NCBI GenBank assembly: GCA_021613535.1 | Contig: CP075494.1 | Location: forward strand, 5,394,001-5,458,000 | Source of the DNA: Adineta vaga | Taxonomy: Eukaryota > Rotifera | Direction: 5' to 3' | DNA: 64,000 nt | Shown: piece by piece, positions 32,113 through 44,893 of the stretch | Numbering within the stretch: the first letter of the stretch is position 1 | Layout: each line of letters opens with the position of its first letter | The notes under the pieces: generated by a model | Told to the model about the DNA's origin: nothing | Databases searched by the model: none | The model's input: only the letters and a program-made list of their open reading frames with translations | Made by a program: the position numbers and the translations under genes

Positions 32113-35100
32113 ATGCGGCAAGAATCTATAAAGTATATGATCAATAAAAGATCTTCCATGAAAAATTCTTTCTTTTTTTTAGTACTCATACTCATTTGAT
32201 CCCATCAAATGATCATCCAAGAAGTTACAATCGTTGGTTACTCCTTGTAATTCTTCTTCTTCTTGTTTCATCAATTACATTGGGTGTTCTCTTTGGAGTT
32301 GAGAAATCCAAAGTAAAACCAACTCCAGTACCAACTACAACCACAACTCAAGTACCAACCACAACCACAACTCCACCTCGTACTATTTTTCATTCGATTT
32401 TGTTTTCAAGAAGAAATAAATCATTTTATTATCTATTTTATAGACGTTGATGACCTTTGTTTAACACCTTATTGTGTCAAAGCAGGTATGTAATATGGCA
32501 GAGTCATGATTATCTTGAAGAACTCTATCTTTCTAGCGGATTATTTATTGGACTCAGTTGATGAAACAATCAATCCTTGTGAAGATTTCTATCATTTTGC
32601 ATGTGGATCATGGTTAAAAACAGCTCGTATTCCTGAAGAAAGTCAGTTTCTCTTTTCTTCAAACAAAACAATCATTCAAATTTCTTTTCTTTTCAGGTGG
32701 CGTTCAAAATATCTTCAATCTCTTGGACACACAATTAGATGGAAATCTCATTGGTACCATTTCATCTAACCTCATTCATTCATCATCATCATCATCATTT
32801 ATTTAATTTATTTAGATCTTTTATCAGCAAATACTACCGATACTACAGCAGCAGTTGCACATGCTCGTGCATTATATGCATCGTGTATCAATGAAGCACA
32901 AATTGAACATGAAGGTGTTGAAGCTGTTATGGATATTGTTAATAATGAATTCGGTGGATGGCCAATTTTACATGGTACTTTATGGAATGATACAACATTC
33001 AATTTAACAAATATCTTACTTAAATTACGTAAATATGATGACGGTATTGTCTTTAGTGTTACAACAGCGACGAATCAAGAAAATTCTTCTGTCTATGATA
33101 TTGAAGTAAGTAGTGATCTCAGATTGTTGTTTGTTTATTTGTTTTTGAAAAATATATTGTAGCTTGCACAAGGTACCCTTGGTTTACAAGAAACTGAATA
33201 TTATAATAATGAAACAGCGATTACAGAAGCATATCGTCAATTTATGCGAGATTTAGCTGGAGCTTTATCCAATGATACATCAGCAATTACAAATGATGCT
33301 CGAGATATGTTTTTATTAGAAAAAAGTATCGCTCAAGTAAGTTCTATTGATTTTTTTGATAAAAATTTCATTTATGATCTTTCAAATGATGTCTTTTAGT
33401 ACCATTGGTCTGCTGGTGAACAAATTCTTCGTGATAATGAAACTGTTCGAACAACTGTCGCCGATCTTTCTAAAGCACTCCAGTCTTCGGTAAAAGATTC
33501 TTCTATATATATATATATATATTTCGTTTTTATACAATTTATATTTCAATTTTTAGTTTGATTTTACTAATTATCTTACTGAAGCCTATTTGATTGGTAA
33601 TGTTACTTTAGTTCCAACAGATCTTGTCACTGTTAGTGAAGTTCCATATTTACTGAATGTATCAACACTTCTTCATCAAACTCCACCACGTATTTTACAA
33701 AACTATGTTGTTTGGCGTTTTCTTATGAATCGAGCTATTTATATGCCACAACATATTCGAAATACACGTGAACAATTCGATCGTGTATTTAAAGGTACAA
33801 GTGCTGAACCAGCACGTTCAACTGTATGTACGGATTATGTTAATAATAATATGGGCTTTGCCGTATCAAGATTATATGTCAAGAAATATTTTGATGATGA
33901 TGCTCGTAATCAATCCAAAGAACTTATTCAAAATATTCGTACTTCAATGATTGCTATGCTTGAAAATGCCACATGGATGGATGCGGATTCGAAAGCAAAA
34001 GCTGTTGATAAAGTAAAAAATGACGTTTTTCTTTGTTTGTTGATTAGAATTTATTTTGTTGATGAATAGGCTCAAGCTATCTATGAAAATATTGGTTATC
34101 CAGATTATGTTGCTAGTGATAATACAACACAATTGGAAAAGATGTATGCAGACGTAAGAAAAAGAAGACTTCTTATGATAGTGAAAAGAAGATGCTTTCG
34201 TTTAGTATGTATTCAATTCATCATTTCTTGATAATGTTCTTCAAATGCAACGTGTCAAAGCTCGAGAAGATTTTCGAACACTTCGTGAAGTTGTTGATCA
34301 TCGTGCATGGGGCGATCTTCCACCAACCATTGTTAATGCTTTTTATGAACCATCTACCAATGCTATTTGTAATACTTTAGATTCTATTTTATTCAAACAT
34401 ATGAAAACTTTTTTCTTTTTCTCTGAACAGCTTTTCCAGCCGCTATTTTACAAATGCCATATTTTAACAAATTTGCACCCAAGTAAATAACTTTCTCTTC
34501 TTTTTACTCATCAATAATCTATTCTTTTTTTGTTTCAGATATCTCAACTATGGTGGTATGTAATCATTAACTCTTCATTGATGACTAGACTTTATTTTTG
34601 GACATTATAGGTATTGGTATGGTTATTGGTCATGAAATTACTCATGGTTTTGATGATGATGGTCGTCAATATGATAAAAATGGAAATCGTCATCCATGGT
34701 GGTCTAATACAACTATCAATCAATTTAATGAACGTAAACAATGTATTATTGATCAATATAGTAATTATACCGTCGAACAAATTCATAAAAATGTAACTTT
34801 TTCTTTTCTTCTCGAGGAGATTTCTAATAAGCGGTTTGCCTGTTTTAGTTAAATGGTGATCAAACTCAAGGAGAAAATATTGCCGATAATGGTGGTATTA
34901 AAAGTTCATTTTATGTAAGTTAATAGATTTTGTTTAGAATGTATCGATATCTACTCATTATATAGGCATATCAAAATTGGGCAAAAGCAAATCCAAATGT
35001 TGATAGACGATTACCAGGCTTAAATAAATATTCTCAAGAACAAATGTTTTTTATTGGTTATGCTCATGGTTGGTGTGCAAAATTTACTGATGCTTATGCT

Positions 35101-35302
35101 TTAAATCGAGTTTTAACTGATGTTCATTCAATTCCACAATTTCGGTATGATTTTTATAGTTAATTATTTCTTTTTTTAACCATGAAAGTTTTCTTTTTTT
35201 AGAGTTCTTGGTCCATTATCTAACTTCGTTGAATTTGATCGCGTCTTCAATTGTACACCTGGTCAAGGAAATAGTCGTGTGAAAAAATGTGCTGTTTGGT
35301 AG
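32113..35302 (+). CDS. Neprilysin-like M13 zinc metallopeptidase, 17 exons
   Basis: The exons are 32113-32132, 32183-32379, 32444-32485, 32537-32641, 32697-32753, 32816-33105, 33163-33336, 33400-33489, 33557-34012, 34070-34153, 34206-34368, 34431-34482, 34539-34555, 34611-34792, 34849-34914, 34966-35144 and 35203-35302 (757 aa). All introns are 50-67 bp GT-AG. A short cytoplasmic tail is followed by a membrane anchor ([20 protein letters not shown]), a Thr/Pro-rich stalk, then [12 protein letters not shown] typical of the family. The zinc site is HEITH (590-594) with Glu652 in GENIADNGG; the C-terminus ends KKCAVW as in neprilysin and ECE. It is a type II ectoenzyme cleaving extracellular peptides. 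Exon 13 is only 17 nt. AATAAA at 35345. Confidence 0.95.
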
Positions 35303-35607
35303 ACTATGCGCGTTTGTTTCTGCGTGTGTGTGTGTGTTAATTAAAATAAACAAAAGAATTTTCTTATAGCATAAAAAGAAAGAGAAAACAAAATCGCTGT
35401 TCATTTGTTTTTCTGAAAGGAGGAGGAAAAGAAAACTTTTTATAGTGTAATAAACACAAAAAAAGAAGTGTGTTGCAATACTTTCCATTTCCTTGATTGT
35501 AGTGGATTCTTAACGAGCGTTACTATGACAGTCGTTTTCAGTAAAGGCATTTCTTCAAATGACAATTCATTTGTTTGCTGTCAAAAAAATATTCTGAGAG
35601 AAAAATT
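35303..35607. other. Intergenic, about 0.3 kb
   Basis: 3' region of the peptidase gene (short GT repeat at ~35320-35337, AATAAA at 35345) and the compact promoter of the TRPM-like gene. Confidence 0.6.
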
Positions 35608-38600
35608 ATGTTAAGAAATAAAGTTGACTGTAAATATGTAAGTGAATTAAATCGAAATATGTTCTTATAAAACAAGTTTTTATTATTATTATCTCAGAAT
35701 CCTGCACAATATGATGAAGCATTCGAGTCAATTCCAATTTATTGTCGGCAATGTGTTATCTTTTCTCCTGATAGGTAATAATTAACAAAGATTGCTAATT
35801 GCATTAACGATTTACGTGCATTTCAGTCCAAATGATAAATTATGTCATTGTAATCGAATGAAACAGGAACATTCAAAAGAGTATGACTTATCAATTTCGA
35901 ATGAAAAATGGAAATTAGATACACATACAAATAAAATTCCATTGAAACAACAAGGCGTTTCTATTGTCAATGGAGCATCGGTAAAAATACAAAAAACGAA
36001 TGATTTATTTTCTGATTAAATTTATTATTTAGTATGTTCGTTGTGATATTGAAACAGATCCAACACTTATAGAAACGATTCTTCTCGACATCTGGCAAAT
36101 ACCACGGCCAGCACTTCTTATGCAAATTACTGGTGGACATAAATATTTTAAACTACGGGGACATATGCAAGTGACTTTTCTCGATGATTTAGTTAAATTT
36201 GTGAGCAAATCAAGTAAGAATCAATTTTTCACTATTACTTTTTCTACATACTCTTATTTAGATACGTGGTTGTTTACCAATGCAGCAAATGTTGGTATTG
36301 TTCAATTCATTGGACAAACAATTCGTAAAAGAAAATTGACTAAACCACAAGATAAGACAGTTACAATTGGTGTTTGTAATTATGGATGTATCAAGAATTT
36401 AAATGATTTCCAACGCTTAGAACAAAACGAATTCGTCGAAGAAATGCCGACAATAGAAGATCAAAATCTTGTAAATAAAGTGTAAATCATTTCATTGCAT
36501 GATGCTTTTTCTTTTATATAGAAAAATTTTCATCAAGGACGATTTGGTGAACAAAGTGTGGAAATGAATCATACACATTTTATTTTCTTGGATGATGGAA
36601 CACTTCGACGATTTGATATTGGTGATTATCGAACACGTCTAGCAAAAACAATCGCAAATGGACGAGTCAAACAAGTTTTACCATGTATATAGATAGATAT
36701 TCATTTTTCGTTATCTCATTTGTTTTTGCGTTTCTCTTCTAGTACCAATTGTGACGCTGTTATTTGAAGGTGGTGAAGATTCTGTTCGATCAATTTATAA
36801 TGATCTTCGTCGAAATATACCTGTGATTATTATCAATGTAAATCTTTTTTCTAGTTGAATTGTGTATTGTTAGTTATACGTGAGTATTTTTTCTCTTAAG
36901 AATACTGGTCGAATTGCTGATTTTCTTGTTCGATGGTTATCTCGTACACAAGAGATGGATCTTGATGTTAATTGGACAACTGCAATTAATATTGATGATG
37001 AAACAGATACACGAATAGCATTGAATGGAACTTTTAAAAGAAGAGATTCAATAACTCCCATGCCATCGGATAATTCTCATCGATCGAATCGAAATCGGTA
37101 TGAAATAATTAAGTTTATTTTTTGATTTTTGAATCTGAATTTTTTTTAGATTATTACATAAATTTGATAAATATATTAGTACAATGACAGATGAATTAGT
37201 TCAAGCAGTAAATGGAATCGATCGTGATCGTTCAACCAAAGTAATTAAATCAGATGGTTTGAAAAAAGTCAATATGGATATTCTTCTCATGATTCTCTAT
37301 TGTCTTCAACCGACTGTACGTGGAAAAATTAGTGTTTTTAATTTCAATAAAGGTGAAAAATTATCTGAAACAATTCTTCGAAGTATTTGTAAATGTAAGT
37401 CTTTTTCATTTCTTCGATAGTTTAACACTTTTTATTCGTATTTGTAGCGGTTTTAATTAAAGTTCACATGAAGAAACTTAATACGAATAGAGCCGATCAA
37501 TTTGTTCCATATTTAGATTATTTATTAGAATTAGCATTAGATTGGGATTGTATAAATACAGCCAAAGAATGGATTGTTCAAGATTCTTTAGATAATATTT
37601 ATGATAAGAAATCGATTTTTTCTCGAGCATTGATCAAACAACGACATCGATTTATTCATTATTTTATTCAATTAGGTTTTGAAATTGATGAACTATTCTT
37701 TCATCCCAAATCGAATCCATTTGCAGCAAGAAATAATAATAAAGAAAATAAACGTTACAAGGAATTTATATCTTTATTATATACAGAAGAAGCAATTGTA
37801 TGTGTATTCAAATATTTGATTCATTCATATATTCGTTTTTATTGTTTCGTTTAGAATCGTGAAGATTGGTTATTACGAAATGCAGTTAAAACAACCAATG
37901 ATCACAATCGAAAAGTCATTTCATCAACAGATGATTTAAATCGATTATTTCAATCGGTAATTGGTGGTTATATGAAAGCTATTTATTATGATTCTCAAAT
38001 TGAAGAACAAGAAGATCGTATGGGTGTAAAACGCTTTACTAATATTATATCACCAATACATGATATTGAACAAGGACAACTGATTGGTACAGATGCCGGC
38101 TATAAACAATTAGCAAAAGATTATATTATTCGTGATTTATTTCTTTGGTCGATTGTAATGAATTATATGGATTTAGCTAAAGTCTTTCTTGCACATATGA
38201 AAGATCGAATATGTGGCTCTTTAATTGCTACAGAAATTCTTTCACATTTACGTGATACTTCATCGGATGCTGTTTATGGTGATAAGAAAATTGTTCTAAC
38301 ACGTTGGATAAACTATTTCGAACAATATGCAATTAATTGTATGGATTTATGTTTTAAAAATGATCCGAATATGGCACAAATCTTAGCAATACAACGTGTA
38401 GAAATGTTTGGAGATGTCACTTGTTTACAAGTGAGATTGAGATGTGTGGAATGATTGCGTTTGAACTATTTCTTGTTTTGTTGATATATAGGTTGCAGAT
38501 GATGCAAATAGTAAACGTTTTGCTTCACATCCATGTTGTCGACAAGCGGAAAATAGTATTTGGTATGATAAATTACATTCTGATCAATTTCATTTGCGAT

Positions 38601-40640
38601 ATTATATTGGACAATTAATTGGTACGTGGACTTTAGGTTTATTAGCACCAATTTTTACACGTTTTCGTACTGTACATCAAGTAAGAAAGAAAGAGTTTCG
38701 ATTTTCCTTTTTCTAACATCGAGTTTTGTTTTATTATGTAAATAGACTCCACTACCAACTGAACCAACGTAAGTAAAATGAAGATAATTGTTTGATAAGT
38801 CTTTTTTCAATTATTTAGTTTACAGCCTTATGGTATTAATTATTGTGATCCATATGCTATCAATCATTTCGAAGGAAAAATCAAAAAAACATGCTATCAA
38901 ATCTGGCAATTTCATCAATCTTTGCATATTAAATTTACTTATCATCATGTACATTTGATCTTTCAATAATTTTATCACTTATCTTTAGAAAAAATATTCT
39001 CTACTTTTTAGGTTCAATATATGACTTTCCTTTTCCTCTTCAGTTATGTTCTCTTATTTCATTTCGATCCAATTAGAGATGATCATCCCAAGATACATTC
39101 AACCGAAATTATTGTCATTATAGCTGTAACATGCATGTTAATCGAAGAAATTCGTATTGTAATTTAAATTAAAATATTGATATCAAATTCAAGTTTCTCT
39201 TTGTTTAGTTCTTCAATCAAGATAGTCTTTCATTTTTTGGCAAATGTTACAGTTATTTTCGTTATTTTTTCAAGCAACTATGCATGATTTCATTTGTTTT
39301 ATTTTATACGGGTTTAATCTTACGATTCGTTGCTAATGGTAATTCCGTGACTTTTCAAACAGCCAGGTAAATTTGTTTGTTGTGGACAAAAAGAAACGAA
39401 TCCATGAGTTTCATAGAATTATCATGGGATATGATCTATGGCTTTGGTGGATGAGATCACTTCAATTTATTATTGTTAATCCATACCTTGGACCACATTT
39501 AGTATCGATTGGAAAGATGGTAAGAATGAATATTGAGATCAACATGTCTGAACTATCCTTTTTTTTGTTTCAGTTGAAAAATTTATCATTTTTTGCAATT
39601 TTAATTGCAATTGTGATGACTGCGTATGGTGTTGCTTCGAGATCAATGGCTTTCTATGGTACATTTGAATTCAATGGTCGAGAAATACTTCGTTCGGTTC
39701 TTTATCCTGTTTATTATTTACTTTATACGAATTTATCGGGCGAATTAAATGGATTAGATGGTATATTGATACGAGTATATTGATAATTGATTGATAAGTT
39801 TTGATTTTAGAATCCACATTCATTATTTTGAGTATTGCAACGCACTGTTTACTCGCTTTTCATATGCTTTTAATCAATGTGCTTCTCGTTAATTTATTAA
39901 TTGCTATGTTTAAGTAAGTATAATATATCATTTTATGCGATTTCAATATTCCATATATGAATGAATCAATACTATTTTAGTAAGAGTTTTCAAGATGTAC
40001 AATCAATTCAATCGGATATTTGGAATTATCAACAATATGCAGTTGTTCGTGAATATTATGACCGACCACCGTTATTTCTTCCCTTTAGTACGATCTTTGA
40101 TATTATTGCAATCGTAAAAATGTTTTATCATTGGTATCTTCGAGTACGATATAACTATGCGAATCCATTACAACGTGTTTTTAGTAAGATTTGATAGCGA
40201 ATCACTGTATATAGTATAAGCTTACTCGTTGTAGAAGTCATTGCTGTTCGGCCAGAATTGGAACTTGCATGGCAAGAATTTGAAAGTGCATCAACTTATG
40301 CTTATGCACAACGTGAAGCACTAGCAATGAATGATCGGTTGAAAAGAAATAGATAGAAAGAAGATTATATATAATGTTTTATTTTCTTTATTTTCAGAAC
40401 GGTTATACACAATAACTCGACTTCGAGAGATTCTAATACAAATGGAGATAGATGTGATAGTATTGTTCGACGAGATCATACTTCAGTTGTACAATTACGG
40501 AATGAATTTAAAGCAGCAATTAGAGATGTTCGAAATGATGTAAGTATCAAGAGAGAAAATGATTTTTTGTTTTATGAAATAATTATGATTTTCTTTCTCT
40601 TGAAAATTTTCAGATTCGTCTAATTGTTAAACATAAATGA
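35608..40640 (+). CDS. TRPM-type cation channel, 23 exons
   Basis: The exons are 35608-35637, 35698-35774, 35827-35980, 36033-36213, 36262-36470, 36522-36684, 36743-36837, 36901-37097, 37150-37394, 37448-37797, 37855-38430, 38492-38680, 38746-38768, 38819-38948, 39012-39158, 39209-39366, 39417-39519, 39574-39760, 39811-39913, 39981-40183, 40235-40337, 40398-40539 and 40614-40640 (1263 aa). The N-terminal TRPM homology/SLOG-like region shows PALLMQITGG, FVSKSNTWLFTNAANVG and VTLLFEGGEDS. The helical linker has CCRQAENSIWYD. Six membrane segments follow, with pore helix and LSGEL near 39740, then LLVNLLIAMFN (S6) and EYYDRPPLFLPF (post-S6). There is no C-terminal kinase or Nudix domain. Likely a plasma-membrane Ca2+/cation channel. 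The initial exon is the least certain. Confidence 0.92.
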
Positions 40641-40757
40641 TATACTATTATTGAAAAAGAACTGGATATTGCTTCAGGCATTTTACTCTGTTTTAATTGA
40701 TTTACAAAGAATGAAATTAATTTATTTCAATAAGAACAGAAGAATAAATATTGAGCT

Positions 40758-42169
40758 TTATAAAACTGTTTTTCTATTTTTCTTTTCAATCCATGAAAGT
40801 GGAACGATTGCTACAGAAATTCGATCTGCAAATGTATCTTCACCATTTTCTAAAACTAATGCAATATTATCTCCGTTACTCAGAATTGCAATATCAGAAT
40901 AGGAACTAAGTCCAGAGAATAGTATACGAGAAACAGGCCAAGTATGTCCTTCATCGTATGAAAGTAGAAGCGTAAAATTCGAACGTACAGTAGAATTAGC
41001 TGGACCACTGAAAAGAATACGACTAGGAGTATTGGATATCCGAGCGATTGAACAAACGACACCGGTCCATGATTTTGTCACTGGTTCTATGAGTGATGAA
41101 TCAATACCGAACTCTGTAAATTGATTTGCACCATCGATAGAACGTGCAAAAAATCGATGCCCAGGCATTGGTGAAAAATTTCTTCCATTTAAATAGATAT
41201 GTGAAGAACTACTATTTGTATTGATCGTTTGTACAAGTTGTGATTCACGAGTATATTGTTGAGCAATTCCAGAAAAAGTCCATGTTCGATTTTGATTTCT
41301 CTTCGGTATCTCACTTTTTAATACACATGCATAACAACTAGGACATGAACCATTATCTCCAGAATGACCTGATCCATTAGAACAAACAAATGGCATCTAG
41401 AATAGAAGTATTGGATATTGCGAAGAAAACTATTTCAACGTTCACGTTTATTTACTAATAATGTTCCAGTATCAGAACAATTTCCATTTCCACATAACGT
41501 ACCAATAATCTTCAAATATAGATTATATACTAGCTTAGAAATACTCAAAGTATCACACCTCAATTCCGTGACCCACGGCGGGTTTCGTTGCTTTGCTAAA
41601 TGGTGGAGGAGGAAATACATTCAAAGGTATTGGTTCTGACCATGTTATACCCTATATGAAAATTAGTAGATTACGGGTAAAAGAACGAAAACATACTTCA
41701 TTGACTGATGTAAAGATGAGGGTTGATGTTGATGTTTGTAACATTAGATAAATCGTATTTGAAATACTATCCCAAACTACGGTATAGAAATCGATATTTC
41801 CTGAAAATACGGTCTGAGCAGGAAGCCAAGTTGAACCACTATCTTCTGAACGACGCATTTCTAAACCACCATCTTCATTCGATCTTTTGTATTTTTCTCT
41901 ACCATTTTCTAAAGGTGGCGCACAACTAGTCACAAGTCGACCTTCAGCAAATACGATTAGATGTGTTCTTTGTGCATTAGTACTTAGTAGAGCCGGCTAC
42001 AAATATATTCTCCAATGACAAAAAAGAATAAGAATTAAGGTTCTAGACAACTGACTTGGCGATAACATGGATATTTACCATCATGAGGTTTGAAAACAGT
42101 CGAAAATTGTGGCTCTGCTGTTCTCGTTACAGAGATGTACGATATTATCATAAAAATAACGAGCAACAT
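40758..42169 (-). CDS. Secreted sialidase (BNR/Asp-box), five exons
   Basis: The model is complement(join(40758..41396, 41456..41509, 41559..41651, 41697..41996, 42056..42169)), 399 aa. A signal peptide (MLLVIFMIISYISVTRTAEP) precedes the FRIP-type arginine motif YRQP, built across the first intron. Asp boxes are SEDSGSTW, SVNEGITW (built across intron 3) and SYDEGHTW, consistent with a six-bladed sialidase propeller. The family hydrolyses terminal sialic acids (EC 3.2.1.18). All introns are 45-59 bp. It converges with the TRPM-like gene: the two stop codons are only 117 bp apart. Either scavenging of environmental glycans or surface remodelling would fit. Confidence 0.85.
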
Positions 42170-42644
42170 ATCTCTTTAGAAGAAAACGAGGGAGAATAAG
42201 CAGGTATGTTGTATCACTTTTGTTATTCTTATTTTTCGTTTATCAATTGGTAACAATATTTTTATCAAAACGTGTAAAAGTAAATATATTCCACTGATAA
42301 ACAAGAGAATAAAAAATAGAAGAAGTAATTACTATTGACTGTTGTAATATACAATTTTTCTCTTCATATATTTACATTAAATTGAACGCTGAAGGATTGA
42401 AATGCTTTCACAAGATTGATCGATATATCTATTGTTTTCTTCTCATCTGTATGCGCTATAAATGCCTCTTTAGGCAAAATTTAGAAAAATAATTGATTTC
42501 ATAGACATGTTCTTTCATTATACCATTGTCGATATTATTCTTAAATTTAAACAGCGGTCATCTGTATAAATGACAAGAATTTTTATAGTATAGCACCATT
42601 TATACAGAATAATCACGATAATCCATGGATAATCGAACAAACTG
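42170..42644. other. Divergent intergenic, about 0.5 kb
   Basis: AT-rich promoter region between the sialidase gene and a small plus-strand gene. No other feature recognised. Confidence 0.5.
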
Positions 42645-43049
42645 ATGAATCAAATCATTTGTCAAGTCAATATCAATAGCCAGCATCATCGTCAACTATT
42701 TTCGAACAAAGAAAGTAAGGCGAACATCATAATACAGATGTCTGTTGAGTAGATGTCATCATAACTTATTTTGAAAGAATTAATTCGAAAACAACATCAG
42801 TAACTTCAGCTGGTGCATTATTTGAAAAGTAAGTTAGAATCAAAGTATGTGATGAAACAATAATGATATCAATTTTTTCTTTCAAGTATTAATTGTTGCT
42901 GTTCATCAAGTGTATTTTCGATACTATTTTTTGCGATTATTATTATCCCTACAGCTTGTACAGCAATTGGTATTACTACATTAGTGGTATTTGGTAGTGC
43001 TAGTAAATATAAAATTCAAGATTTTGAAGAACGAGTGATTTTTCAATAG
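42645..43049 (+). CDS. Small single-pass membrane protein, three exons (tentative)
   Basis: The model join(42645..42714, 42801..42828, 42887..43049) gives 86 aa with matching phases (1 then 2) and consensus sites (GTAAGG...CAG; GTAAGT...TTTCAAG). A short hydrophilic N-terminus is followed by a Cys cluster (NINCCC) and one long hydrophobic stretch (VFSILFFAIIIIPTACTAIG, continuing), then a charged tail (KIQDFEERV). The juxtamembrane Cys triplet could be palmitoylated. No family was recognised. The start exon is tentative. Confidence 0.45.
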
Positions 43050-43263
43050 AATCTGAATGAAATCTATCGTTATTTACTATGTGTCTTTCAGCCAATAGAA
43101 GCAACGACAATAGATACGTAGGATATATAGAAAAGAAAACAAGACCATCTTTTCTTGATCTATATTATTATATCAAACAGATTTTTTATGCTTTTAAAGC
43201 AATGCATTTGATCGATACAATAGTACATAATATCAGTACATAGTTACATAACGCCGTAGGATG

Positions 43264-43872
43264 TTAATCTATTTGTTTCAAATTTTTAATAGTTATTTTC
43301 TGTCCTTGCGATAAAAGGCAAACAGCTGGTATAGCAACAGCACCTGTATGAGGTAGTTGTATGGTCGTTGTTCGAATACCATCTATAATAAATGTGAAGT
43401 TGCCTTTTTCCTTTTTCGGAAGATCAAGTTCTAATGCAATAACTCCACTATTTTCATGAAATTTTGGTAGATTGCCTTGGATCGAATTCGTTCCATTAAC
43501 AACATCACCAGTAGATGGATCGTACGACCATGCAGTAGTTGATGCGCCTAAATAACCAAAAAAGCCCCAATCAGGGCCAAGATTCCAATCTAATAAGAAA
43601 CCGACACCAATTTGTCCTGTTTCCATCGCTTCAACATGAAATTCCAACGACCATTTTCCTGAATGTAATTTCGCTTTGGTTTGGACAGGAATCCAACTTG
43701 CTGTATATGGCTTTACCCATTCTACTGTACAATCGTTATCACCAAATACAATCCCTGACTTCGTTGCTCGAATTGTATCAAATTGAAATTCACCAAAGCT
43801 TTGAGATTCTTCTAATGAAAATGTGGAAGAATCTATAAGATATGGTTTTTGTGACGTTTGTTTATTAGTCAT
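43264..43872 (-). CDS. SPRY-domain protein
   Basis: 202 aa, single exon, essentially one SPRY (B30.2-like) beta-sandwich: GKWSLEFHVE...IGVGFLL, AWSYDPSTGDVVNG, GVIALELDL, FIIDGIRTT and GAVAIPAVCLL. No signal peptide or additional domain, so it is likely a cytosolic protein-interaction module. Binding partners cannot be deduced. It starts at MTNKQTSQKP; a TATA-like stretch is not obvious. Confidence 0.8.
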   Translation of the reverse strand: MTNKQTSQKPYLIDSSTFSLEESQSFGEFQFDTIRATKSGIVFGDNDCTVEWVKPYTASWIPVQTKAKLHSGKWSLEFHVEAMETGQIGVGFLLDWNLGPDWGFFGYLGASTTAWSYDPSTGDVVNGTNSIQGNLPKFHENSGVIALELDLPKKEKGNFTFIIDGIRTTTIQLPHTGAVAIPAVCLLSQGQKITIKNLKQID

Positions 43873-44404
43873 AGTTATACTATTAAAAAAACGAATTGTA
43901 ATGTTTTAATCGGAAAAATGGATGACGATTGATAAAAATAAAGACAAAAACTAGTTTTTAAATAGGATGCTTACAACACGATGATAAAATTTCAATGCAC
44001 GTCATTGTCATATCGATGCAAATCATATATAATCGAATCTGTCTTGTATGTAGATTCTTTACTGACGAATAGTAATAGAAAAAGAAAACAATATTGTTGT
44101 AGAGGGTGTAAGACACACAGGTAACATTATTTGACGATGCCTTTTGTTTCAGTTAAGTTTATGATTTCAATTTTATCGATTATTTGTCAGATATTCAAAA
44201 TAGTATTTCATTCATCTTGAGGGTGGGTGTGAATGATAAATTCGTTCAAACGAATGAAATGTATTCACCTATACTCTTACTTTAAAATTCTCATGAATAA
44301 ATTTATTTCCAAATGGCAGAAAAAGTATTGAAAAGAAAATGAAAAAACAAATCATGTATAGAATGCGTTCTTTTAGATGATGCTGGAAAATGAAGTCAAC
44401 TATT
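43873..44404. other. Intergenic, about 0.5 kb
   Basis: Promoter of the SPRY gene and 3' region of the PLAC8 gene. No gene or repeat supported. Confidence 0.5.
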
Positions 44405-44893
44405 TTATTGACGAGGTTGATTCATATATGGACCAGCTGCTGCAATATGTCCACTCGGTAGATTTCCTATTAATAAAAATCTTTGTAATATTATTTCGTA
44501 AATATTTTTATACCTTGACGTTCAAGAAAACGTGCTTCTTGACAAAGTGCGCATTCTCCACAGAAAAACGTTGTGAGACAATCACCACAACTTGGATCCT
44601 CTCGTAGACCATATTTTTCTCGAAGAGTTTTCCGTTTCAGGCAATGGGGTACCCAACACAAGTAGCACGGAATAAGAATCGTGTATAGAAAACATTGACA
44701 ACAACAACTACTTCCATCAATCTTTTCAGCATTTTGACCGTACAAACATGGTGCACAACACCAACCACAAAGGCATGTACCAAAGTCATCGAAACAACCA
44801 AATAATGATTCTAAAAAAGCAGAAAAATGAATGTTGATCATAGTATTTCTTTCAAAATTCAAAGCATTAGTTACCATTCCATTCCCGAGACAT
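44405..44893 (-). CDS. PLAC8-family cysteine-rich protein, three exons
   Basis: The model is complement(join(44405..44466, 44514..44810, 44875..44893)), 125 aa, with introns of 64 and 47 bp. It starts MSREWN and joins to ESLFGCFDDFGTCLCG. The Cys-rich core (GWCCAPCLYGQNAE, CQCFLYTILIPCY, LREDPSCGDC...CALCQEARFLERQG) is diagnostic of PLAC8/Cys-rich motif proteins, which are membrane-associated and, in other lineages, linked to cell size, metal transport or Ca2+ influx. A longer read-through frame begins in the first intron and ends beyond the second donor; the spliced model restores both ends of the family. Confidence 0.9.
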
